Shown here piece by piece: positions 1-5,066 of a stretch of 5,066 nucleotides of DNA; position 1 is the first letter of the stretch, and each line of letters opens with the position of its first letter. The translations under genes and the position numbers were made by a program. Source of the stretch: Gemmatimonadota bacterium (GTDB taxonomy: Bacteria > Gemmatimonadota > Gemmatimonadetes > Longimicrobiales > UBA6960); NCBI GenBank assembly GCA_019347995.1, contig JAHWKH010000199.1, positions 1 to 5,066 on the forward strand, in the 5' to 3' direction. Under the pieces are notes generated by a model. It made no database searches and had not been told where the DNA came from. It saw only the letters and a program-made list of their open reading frames with translations.

Positions 1-1
1 C

Positions 2-658
2 CGCGGCCTGGGCTTCACCCGCGCCCGGGGGCCGCAGGTGGAGACGGAGTGGTACAACTTCGTCGCGCTGAACACGCCCATGGATCATCCGGCGGCCGAC
101 GAGCAGGACACGCTCTACCTCACCAACGGGCTGCTGCTGCGCAGCCACACCTCGCCCGTGCAGATGCGCACCATGGAACGCCACGAGCCGCCCATCCGCG
201 TCATCGCCCCGGGGTGGGTCTACCGGCGCGATACCTACGACGCCACCCATACCCCCGTCTTCTACCAGATCGAGGGGCTGGCCGTGGACGAGGGCATCAC
301 GTTCGTGGACTTCAAGGGCACGCTCGCGGAGTTCGCGCGCCGCTTCTTCGGCGAGGACACGAAGGTGCGCTTCCGCCCGTCCTTCTTCCCGTTCACCGAG
401 CCCAGCGCCGAGATGGACGTGAAGCGGATGATCACGCGGCCCGACGGGGTGCGCGTCGAGTCGGACTGGCTGGAGGTCATGGGCGCCGGGATGGTCGATC
501 CGGCGGTGCTCGAGAACGCCGGCTACGACGGGGAGCGCTACACCGGCTGGGCCTTCGGCATGGGCCCCGGACGCATGGCGCTCCTCAAGTACGGGGTGCC
601 CGACCTGCGCCTGTTCTTCGAGAACGACGTGCGCTTCCTCCGCCAGCTGGCGGACTGA
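2..658 (+). CDS. pheS: Phenylalanine--tRNA ligase alpha subunit, 3' part (start lies before the window)
   Basis: This is the catalytic subunit of the cytoplasmic (alpha-beta)2 phenylalanyl-tRNA synthetase, which charges tRNA-Phe with phenylalanine using ATP. The frame is open from base 2, and the first visible residues ([20 protein letters not shown]) match the conserved segment just before the class II core, so the upstream N-terminal coiled coil is missing. About 218 residues are visible. Class II motif 2 lies around bases 206-290 ([19 protein letters not shown], then IEGLAVDEG). Motif 3 lies around 545-650 ([18 protein letters not shown], then [16 protein letters not shown]). The conserved ending shows the C-terminus is intact. 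One oddity is Gly at 569-571, where most relatives have Glu before the motif 3 arginine; that arginine is kept. pheT follows 6 bases after the stop. The family assignment is certain. Confidence 0.97.
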   Translation, partial: RGLGFTRARGPQVETEWYNFVALNTPMDHPAADEQDTLYLTNGLLLRSHTSPVQMRTMERHEPPIRVIAPGWVYRRDTYDATHTPVFYQIEGLAVDEGITFVDFKGTLAEFARRFFGEDTKVRFRPSFFPFTEPSAEMDVKRMITRPDGVRVESDWLEVMGAGMVDPAVLENAGYDGERYTGWAFGMGPGRMALLKYGVPDLRLFFENDVRFLRQLAD

Positions 659-664
659 GGCGCC

Positions 665-3079
665 GTGGACATCTCGTATCGCTGGCTCGCGGACCTGGCC
701 CCCGGCCTGGACGTCGACGTGGAGGAGGTCGCCCGGCGCCTGGCGGCCCGGGGAGCGCCGGTCGAGGGGATCACCGCCCTGGCGGAGTCCATCGGCGACG
801 TGGTGGTGGCGCGGGTCGACGCGGTGCGTCCCCATCCCGACGCCGATCGCCTCTCGCTGTGCACGGTCGACGCGGGCGCGGGAGGGGCGCTCCAGGTGGT
901 GTGCGGCGCACCGAACGTGAAGGCGGGCGGCATGTATCCGTTCGCCCCGGTGGGGGCCACGCTGCCGGGCGATCTCACCATCGGCGAGGCGGAGATCCGC
1001 GGCCAGGCCTCGGCGGGCATGCTCTGCTCCCCCCGCGAGCTCGGGCTCGGCCACGATCACGCCGGCCTCCTGGAGCTGGACGCGGACCTGGCGCCCGGGG
1101 CCTCCTTCGTCGAGGCTCTTCGCCTCGATGACTGGCGCCTCGAGGTGGAGGTGACGTCGAACCGGGGCGACCTGTTGAGCCACGTCGGCATCGCCCGCGA
1201 GGTGGCGCCCGGTGGCCAGGTCGACCTCGTCCTGCCCGCGATCCCCGGAGGGGGCGGAATGCCCGGGGTGGAGCTCGTCCAGGGCGAGCGGGAGGCGGAC
1301 GTGGGCGCCGCCACCGTGCGCGTCGAGGATCCGGACCTGTGCGGGCGCTACCTCGGGGCGGTGGTGCGCGGCGTCACCGTGGGCCCTTCCCCGGCGTGGC
1401 TCCAGGGCCGCCTGCGGGCGGCCGGCGCGAGGCCCATCAACAACGTGGTGGACGCCACCAACTACGTGCTCCTGGAGCTGGGCCAGCCCCTGCACGCCTT
1501 CGATCTGGCCACGCTCGAGGACCGGGTCGTGGTCGTGCGCCGCGCCCGCGAAGGCGAGACGCTCACCACGCTGGATGGGGAGGACCGGAAGGTCACGCCC
1601 GACATGCTCATGATCTGTGATGCCGAGCGGCCCGTGGCCATCGCCGGGGTCATGGGCGGCCTCGACACCGAGGTCACGGCGGGCACCACCGACGTCCTGC
1701 TGGAGTGCGCGTGGTTCGAGCCCCGGCAGGTCCGGGCCACGCGCCGCGCCCTGAACATGTCGACCGACGCCAGCTACCGGTTCGAGCGCTGGGTCGACCC
1801 GGAGGGAATGGAGACGGCGCTGCGCCGCGCGCTGGAGATCATCGTGGCCACCGCGGGAGGCGCGCTCGAGCCCCGGGTGGCCGACGCGTGGCCGCGGCGA
1901 TGGGAGAGGCCCACGCTGAAGCTGCGCGCTTCCCGGGTCGAGCAGGTGCTGGGCGTGGCGTTCCGCGTGGAGCGCATCCAGGAGCTCCTGGAGCCCCTCG
2001 GGTTCGAGACCCGCAACGCGGGCGAGGGCGTCCTGGATGTGGTCGTGCCGGGCTACCGCGGCTACGACGTGACGCGGGAGATCGACCTCGTCGAGGAGGT
2101 GGCCCGCACCCACGGCTTCGACGCCTTCCCGCAGGAGCTGGCGCCGTTCCGTCCGGGGACCGTCCCCGACCACCCGCTGTTCGCCCTGGAGGACGCGCTG
2201 CGCGACCGCCTGGTGGGCCAGGGGCTCTTCGAGGCCCACACCCTCTCCCTGGTTCCCCGTGGGCAGGGCGAGGTCGAGCTGGTCAACCCGGTCTCCACGC
2301 AGGAGGCGGCGCTGCGCTCGCGGGTGGTGCCCTCGCTGCTCCGGCGCGTGGAGCACAACTGGGCCCGGGGAACCGAAGACGTTCGCCTCTTCGAGTTGGC
2401 CACCGCGTTCTCGGCCGCGGCCGGCGACGGGAGCGGCCAGCCCCGGGAGGAGCCCCGGCTGGCGGCGGCGATCACCGGGAGGCGGGCGCCCGTCCACTTC
2501 TCCGGGCCGGGCGCCCCCGTGGACCTCTGGGATCTGAAGGCGCTCCTGGAGGAGGCGGCGGGGGTCGCCTGGCCCGACGCCCGCGTGGAGCCGGGGGAGC
2601 CCTGCGCCGACTGGGTCGACGAGAGCTCTGCGCTGGTGGTGCGGATCCGCGACGGCGACGTGGTGGGGGGCGGAGGCCGCGTGCGCACCGACGCCGTGGA
2701 CACCCCACGCTGGGCGGGCGACGTCTTCGCCCTGGAGCTGGCGCTGCCCGCGGAGCCGGCGGCCCGCCCCGCGCCCGTCTTCCGCCCTCCGCCGGCCTTC
2801 CCGCCCGCGGAGCGGGACCTGGCGCTGCTGGTCCCGCACGACGTGGAGGCGGCGCGCGTGGAGGAGGGGATCCGCGCGGCGGGGGGATCGCTGCTCAGGG
2901 ATCTCCGGCTCTTCGACCTGTACGTCGGACCGGGGATCCCGGAGGATCGTCGGTCCCTGGCGTGGGCGCTGCGCTTCCAGTCGGCCGAGCGCACGCTCAC
3001 CGACGAGGACGTCGACGGGCTCACCGCCGCCATCGTGGAAAACCTCAGGGAGACGCTGGGTGTCGAGCCGAGAGGATAG
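665..3079 (+). CDS. pheT: Phenylalanine--tRNA ligase beta subunit
   Basis: This is the non-catalytic partner of PheS; it binds tRNA-Phe and edits mischarged Tyr-tRNA. It has 804 residues, the normal bacterial length. An EMAP/OB-type tRNA-binding domain spans about residues 39-150 (VVCGAPNV, GMLCS, ELGLGHDHAG). It is followed by the conserved EVEVTSNRGDLLSHVGIARE near 158-178. The B3/4 editing domain spans about 220-395 (PINNVVDATNYV at 257, LGQPLHAFDL at 272, STDASYRFER at 366). B5 starts near 418 and ends with TREIDLVEEVARTHGFDAFP (about 470-489). A catalytic-like core follows, then an FDX-ACB anticodon-binding domain from about 706 (FPPAERDLALLV) to the end. The GTG start is chosen because the protein opens with the usual MDISYRWLADL. 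The GAGG at 657-660 overlaps the pheS stop and serves as a close Shine-Dalgarno site. The stop lies inside the next gene. No defects are seen. Confidence 0.98.
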   Translation: MDISYRWLADLAPGLDVDVEEVARRLAARGAPVEGITALAESIGDVVVARVDAVRPHPDADRLSLCTVDAGAGGALQVVCGAPNVKAGGMYPFAPVGATLPGDLTIGEAEIRGQASAGMLCSPRELGLGHDHAGLLELDADLAPGASFVEALRLDDWRLEVEVTSNRGDLLSHVGIAREVAPGGQVDLVLPAIPGGGGMPGVELVQGEREADVGAATVRVEDPDLCGRYLGAVVRGVTVGPSPAWLQGRLRAAGARPINNVVDATNYVLLELGQPLHAFDLATLEDRVVVVRRAREGETLTTLDGEDRKVTPDMLMICDAERPVAIAGVMGGLDTEVTAGTTDVLLECAWFEPRQVRATRRALNMSTDASYRFERWVDPEGMETALRRALEIIVATAGGALEPRVADAWPRRWERPTLKLRASRVEQVLGVAFRVERIQELLEPLGFETRNAGEGVLDVVVPGYRGYDVTREIDLVEEVARTHGFDAFPQELAPFRPGTVPDHPLFALEDALRDRLVGQGLFEAHTLSLVPRGQGEVELVNPVSTQEAALRSRVVPSLLRRVEHNWARGTEDVRLFELATAFSAAAGDGSGQPREEPRLAAAITGRRAPVHFSGPGAPVDLWDLKALLEEAAGVAWPDARVEPGEPCADWVDESSALVVRIRDGDVVGGGGRVRTDAVDTPRWAGDVFALELALPAEPAARPAPVFRPPPAFPPAERDLALLVPHDVEAARVEEGIRAAGGSLLRDLRLFDLYVGPGIPEDRRSLAWALRFQSAERTLTDEDVDGLTAAIVENLRETLGVEPRG

Positions 3080-3368
3080 CGCGGGCGCGGAGCAGTCGGC
3101 ATTCCGGGCGCTGGACGCCGCCGTGGGACGCACCCTGGGCGAGCTGGAGCGCCTCAGGAGCGAGCTCGCGGCGTCGAGAAAGCGGCGCGCGGAGCTCGCC
3201 GATCTCCTGGAGGGGTTCGGGAAGGGCGACCGCGATCCCGTGGAGATGGCCGCCCGCCTGGACGTGCTCGAGAAGGAGAACGCCGACCTGCGCGAGCGGG
3301 TGGCCCGGGGCAGGGAGGGTGTCGAGCGCCTCCTGGCACGCATCCGCTTCCTGGAGGACCAGCGATGA
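3060..3368 (+). CDS. Small coiled-coil protein, probable ZapB-like division accessory
   Basis: The product is 102 residues long and soluble, with no signal peptide or membrane segment. Two heptad-rich stretches are visible: about residues 20-50 (GRTLGELERLRSELAASRKR) and 66-102 (LDVLEKENADLRERVARGRE, then VERLLARIRFLEDQR). They are separated by a Gly/Asp-containing linker (GFGKGDRDP). The GTG start overlaps the end of pheT by 20 bases and has AGGGAG at 3047-3052, seven bases upstream. The stop is fused with the zapA start as ATGA. Coiled-coil genes in this slot between pheT and zapA are often labelled ZapB-like, and the pairing suggests it acts with ZapA at the FtsZ ring. That role comes from position and shape only, because low-complexity coils carry little family signal. 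That it is a real gene is well supported by the ribosome site, overlaps and regular heptads. Confidence 0.8.
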   Translation: MSSREDSAGAEQSAFRALDAAVGRTLGELERLRSELAASRKRRAELADLLEGFGKGDRDPVEMAARLDVLEKENADLRERVARGREGVERLLARIRFLEDQR

Positions 3369-3676
3369 GCGAGAAGGATCGCAGGAGCTCGGTGACCGTG
3401 ACGATCGCGGGCGAGGAGCATACGATCCGCGCCAACGCGGAGCCCGACTACACCCGCGCCTGCGCCCGCTTCGTCGATCAGCGGATCGCCGAGATCCGCA
3501 GCAAGGCCACCCTCATCGAGGGCCACAAGGCCGCCATTCTGGCGGCCCTCTCGATCACCGACGAGTTCTTCCAGGCCCGCGAGGACCTGGAGCGGGCGCG
3601 CAGGGAGACGGCTTCGCGGGCCACGAACCTGGCGCGCCGCCTCGAAGCCGACCTGGAGTCGGACGCATCGGCATGA
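3365..3676 (+). CDS. zapA: Cell division protein ZapA
   Basis: ZapA binds FtsZ and bundles its filaments, stabilising the Z ring at mid-cell. The product is 103 residues, the usual length. The N-terminal half is the FtsZ-binding beta/alpha head: VTVTIAGEEHTIRANAEPDY (about residues 10-29), followed by ARFVDQRIAEIRSKA. The C-terminal half is the long dimerising helix, with ALSITDEFFQAREDLERARR as its conserved part (about residues 60-79). The ATG start has GGAGG at 3353-3357, seven bases upstream, and overlaps the stop of the preceding coiled-coil gene by four bases, so translational coupling is likely. The helix tail is rich in Arg and Glu and ends shortly after residue 95. The location after pheT and before rny is a common arrangement. 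No defects are seen. Confidence 0.93.
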   Translation: MSEKDRRSSVTVTIAGEEHTIRANAEPDYTRACARFVDQRIAEIRSKATLIEGHKAAILAALSITDEFFQAREDLERARRETASRATNLARRLEADLESDASA

Positions 3677-3714
3677 GGGCCCGCCGGCCTCCGCGCCGCA
3701 GCGTGCCCCGGCGC

Positions 3715-3744
3715 TTGCGTTGAGCGGCGCCTAAATCCTATCCT
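3715..3744 (+). promoter_or_regulatory. Possible weak sigma-70-type promoter before rny
   Basis: TTGCGT (3715-3720) and TATCCT (3739-3744) are separated by 18 bases. They match the -35 box at 3 of 6 positions and the -10 box at 4 of 6. They sit at the one AT-rich patch of the intergenic region, where a promoter for the downstream RNA or rny would be expected. The match is weak and other placements are possible. Confidence 0.25.
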
Positions 3745-3872
3745 TTCAACGCCTTTACACGATCCGAAGCCGGTGCGGCGTCCGCCCATGGCGCGGGAGC
3801 CGTCCCGTCGGCGGTTTTCGTGACCGTTCCGCGCCACGGGTCCCCGGGGCCGGCCGGTACGAGTGCCCACCT

Positions 3873-3893
3873 ATCGGGCGCTGGACGCCCGAT
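3873..3893 (+). promoter_or_regulatory. Perfect 8-bp hairpin directly upstream of the rny ribosome site
   Basis: ATCGGGCG (3873-3880) pairs fully with CGCCCGAT (3886-3893) around the 5-base loop CTGGA. It lies three bases before the GGAG at 3897-3900. There is no T-run after it, so it is not a typical intrinsic terminator. A role in mRNA stability or access to the rny start is possible, including autoregulation by RNase Y, but this is inferred from position only. Confidence 0.4.
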
Positions 3894-3906
3894 TCCGGAG
3901 TGATAT

Positions 3907-4371
3907 ATGGACCCGCTAGTCCTCGCGCTGGCGGCGGCCGGCCTTGCCCTCGCCGTCGGGGCCGCGGCCGGCTTCGCCGTCGCCCGATCCCGGGAGCGCG
4001 CCAGGCAGGAGCGCGAACGCGCGGCCGCCCAGGACGAAGCCTCCCTCATCCTCAAGCGTGCCCGGGAGGAAGCCGAGAGCCTCCGACGCGAGCGCGAGCT
4101 CGAGGGCAAGGAGGAGGTGATGCGCCTCCGGGAGGCGTGGGAGGCCGAGGAGGACCGCAAGCGCGAGGAGGCGGAGCGGCTGGAGCGACGTCTGGTGGAG
4201 CGCTCCGAGTCGCTGGACCGCAAATTCGACGTCCTCAACGAGCGCGAAGCGAACCAGGAGAAGCGCGGCCAGGACCTGGACGACCGGGAAAAGGACCTGG
4301 CCACGCGCGTACAGGAGGTGGAGAAGACCCACGCCGAGGCCCGGGCCAGGCTCGAGTCGCTGGCGGGCCTG
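3907..4371 (+). CDS. rny: RNase Y, N-terminal membrane anchor and coiled coil only (broken at 4371)
   Basis: RNase Y is a membrane-anchored endoribonuclease that starts mRNA decay. The ATG has GGAG at 3897-3900, six bases upstream. Residues 2-25 form one hydrophobic segment (DPLVLALAAAGLALAVGAAA, then GFAVA). A long charged coiled coil follows, with SLILKRAREEAESLRRERE near residue 42 and LDRKFDVLNEREANQEKRGQ near 106. It reaches LESLAGL at residues 149-155, which corresponds to the family's hallmark before the KH domain. Normally about 360 more residues (KH, then the HD catalytic domain) follow. Here the text changes abruptly after residue 155 and both domains are absent. The frame stays open to the window end only because it runs antisense to the kinase-like gene and then enters L28, so a gene finder may report one long false protein. 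As it stands the product would have no nuclease activity. Identity is confident; the break is either real or an assembly joint. Confidence 0.85.
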
Positions 4372-4821
4372 ATCGACGTCGGCCTGCTTTTTCATCACGT
4401 CCTCCTCCTCGCGCGCGACCTCTTTTTCGGCGCTGAGGAGGTCTTGTTCCTTGCGGGAGATGTCGCCGTCGTGGCGCGAGAGCTCTTGCTCGGCACGGGC
4501 CACGTCGTCGCGCAGGCGGTCGGCCAGCGTCCCGGCGGCCATGTGCTCCATGACCATGAAGGCGCGTCCTTCGTGCTGGCCCACGTCATAGATCGTCACC
4601 ACGTGGGGGTGGTTGGAGACGCGGGCCGCCGCGCGTGCCTCGCGCGCGAAGCGCTCCTGGGCCCCCGGCTCGCTCGCCAGATGGGCGGCCAGGACCTTCA
4701 CCGCCACCCGGCGGTCGAGCAGGCGATCCTGGGCCGCGTAGACGGCGGCCATGCCTCCCGAGGCGATGTGTCCGAGCAGGCGGTAACGCTCCGGGAGCGC
4801 GATGTCGGTCGCCGCGCCCAC
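4372..4821 (-). pseudogene. Ser/Thr protein kinase N-lobe joined to a coiled coil, catalytic lobe missing
   Basis: Read from a GTG at 4821, with a weak GGGG at 4828-4831 six bases upstream, the first 104 residues are a Hanks-type kinase N-lobe. It has RYRLLGHIASGGMAAVYAAQ (glycine loop, residues 13-31), VAVKVL with the ATP-anchoring Lys42, a likely helix-C Glu61 in RFAREARAAARVSNHPHVV, and the hinge MVMEHMAAGTLADRL (89-103). The next part should lead to the HRD and DFG motifs. Instead, residues 107-150 are a charged coil (VARAEQELSRHDGDISRKEQ, then DLLSAEKEVAREEEDVMKKQ). The minus frame stays open to 3916, but beyond 4372 it is only the antisense of rny, rich in Leu, Val and Pro, so I end the gene at 4372. 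Without HRD and DFG it cannot be an active kinase. The coil may be a second foreign piece rather than part of the kinase gene. The N-lobe call is confident; the fusion as a real protein is not. Confidence 0.7.
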
Positions 4822-4938
4822 GTCAGACCCCGTTCCCCCCCCAGCTGCGCGCGAGAACGTGGCGCGTGGTGGCGTGCGGGCCTGCGCCGGCCGCCGCGGC
4901 CCGCGAATGCCCCAGGTTCTCTACACGGCCCCGTCGCC
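4822..4938. other. Divergent spacer between the kinase fragment and rpmB
   Basis: About 115 GC-rich bases lie between the two divergent genes. The stretch contains a run of eight C (4835-4842), close upstream of the kinase start. I see no clear promoter boxes, terminator, or Shine-Dalgarno site for rpmB. Confidence 0.35.
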
Positions 4939-4947
4939 AGGGCCAAG

Positions 4948-5066
4948 GTGTGTCACAGCTGCGGGAAGGGGCCTGCCTTCGGCAACAGCCGCTCCCACTC
5001 GATGGTCGCCACCCGGCGACGCTTCGACCCCAACCTGCAGAAGGTGCGGGTGCTGGTGGGTGCTGC
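4948..5066 (+). CDS. rpmB: Ribosomal protein L28, 5' part (runs off the window; start uncertain)
   Basis: L28 is a small protein of the 50S ribosomal subunit. The frame at 4942-5066 reads AKVCHSCGKGPAFGNSRSHS and then MVATRRRFDPNLQKVRVLVG, a clear L28 N-terminal half. CHSC is the CxxC pair expected of the zinc-binding (C+) form. Relatives usually begin M-A-K-V-C or similar, but here the codon before AKV is AGG and no ATG lies in frame nearby. The only nearby start codon is the GTG at 4948, which would shorten the protein by two or three residues and has no convincing ribosome site. The gene may therefore have lost its first codon at a joint or by sequence error. Phrases such as RRRFDPNLQKVRV resemble actinobacterial-type L28 as I recall it, unlike the operon to the left. 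The family is certain; the start is not. Confidence 0.85.
   Translation, partial: MCHSCGKGPAFGNSRSHSMVATRRRFDPNLQKVRVLVGA

Larger units (their letters stand above)
3677..3906 (+). other. zapA-rny intergenic region with RNA-like secondary structure
   Basis: These 230 bases hold no convincing gene. An AT-rich patch at 3731-3747 is followed by a GC-rich stretch that can fold. The segment 3784-3796 pairs with 3829-3841: TGGCGCGG with CCGCGCCA, then one A/C mismatch, then CCC with GGG and a G-T pair. This encloses a 32-base loop. Nested palindromes CCCCGGGG (3842-3849) and GGCCGGCC (3848-3855) follow, then a perfect 8-bp hairpin at 3873-3893. In many bacteria 6S RNA lies just downstream of zapA, so a small RNA is possible here. 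I could not match the 6S consensus by eye, so no RNA gene is called. Confidence 0.4.

Noticed and set aside
2062..3102. 346-codon minus-strand frame antisense to pheT
   Set aside because: It is rich in Ser, Arg and Pro with no recognisable domain, and pheT is unmistakable on the other strand.
1705..3723. Long + frame of 672 codons overlapping pheT and zapA
   Set aside because: It is an out-of-frame shadow of pheT and the genes after it, with Gly/Arg/Ala-rich text typical of high GC and no family motifs.
3710..3750. Intrinsic terminator after zapA (GGCGC at 3710-3714 with GCGCC at 3727-3731, then a T-containing stretch)
   Set aside because: The stem is only five base pairs with a 12-base loop, and the following tract is mixed C/T/A and not a T-run.
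3916..4371. C-terminal half of the 301-residue minus-strand kinase frame
   Set aside because: This part is the exact antisense of the rny coiled coil. Its Leu/Val-rich text is the complement of Glu/Lys/Arg codons and not a membrane domain.
4372..4510. In-place inversion of a piece of rny
   Set aside because: Read in reverse, the segment gives a coil but not the expected post-LESLAGL sequence or KH domain, so turning it round does not repair rny. It also shows no direct repeat of the visible rny coil.
1..5066. tRNA genes, CRISPR arrays, insertion sequences, phage or toxin-antitoxin genes
   Set aside because: I saw no cloverleaf, regularly spaced repeats, transposase text or small paired genes on either strand.

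Overview
This is a high-GC bacterial window whose codons mostly end in G or C. The first 4.37 kb is an ordinary housekeeping operon on the + strand. It holds the 3' part of pheS, a complete pheT, a small coiled-coil gene of the ZapB kind, zapA, a 230-base intergenic stretch with RNA-like hairpins, and the start of rny (RNase Y). This order is typical of several Gram-negative-type phyla. The PheS text (motif 2 and the phrase [14 protein letters not shown]) reminds me of Gemmatimonadota-like lineages, but that is recall and not a search, so the phylum is a weak guess.

The first four genes are tightly packed. pheS and pheT are 6 bases apart, pheT and the coiled-coil gene overlap by 20 bases, and the coiled-coil gene and zapA share an ATGA overlap. 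This suggests translational coupling of the two phenylalanyl-tRNA synthetase subunits with a pair of division-ring accessory proteins. rny follows after a gap with its own Shine-Dalgarno site, a hairpin directly upstream of it, and a possible weak promoter.

The last 0.7 kb does not continue this operon normally. At about 4371 the RNase Y reading stops matching the family, exactly where the KH and HD domains should follow. From there to 4821 the minus strand carries a different gene: the N-lobe of a Ser/Thr protein kinase (glycine loop, VAVK lysine, hinge). It runs into a charged coiled coil instead of the catalytic C-lobe and ends at the same point as RNase Y. Beyond 4821 comes a short divergent spacer, then the 5' part of a ribosomal protein L28 gene (rpmB) on the + strand, whose normal start codon is not visible. 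The rny frame is open from 3907 to the window end, so it runs antisense through the kinase and into L28. Two essential-type genes broken at one point, and a third without a start, suggest a rearrangement breakpoint or, more likely, a chimeric assembly joint. This is the main thing to check. I found no clear new biological system.
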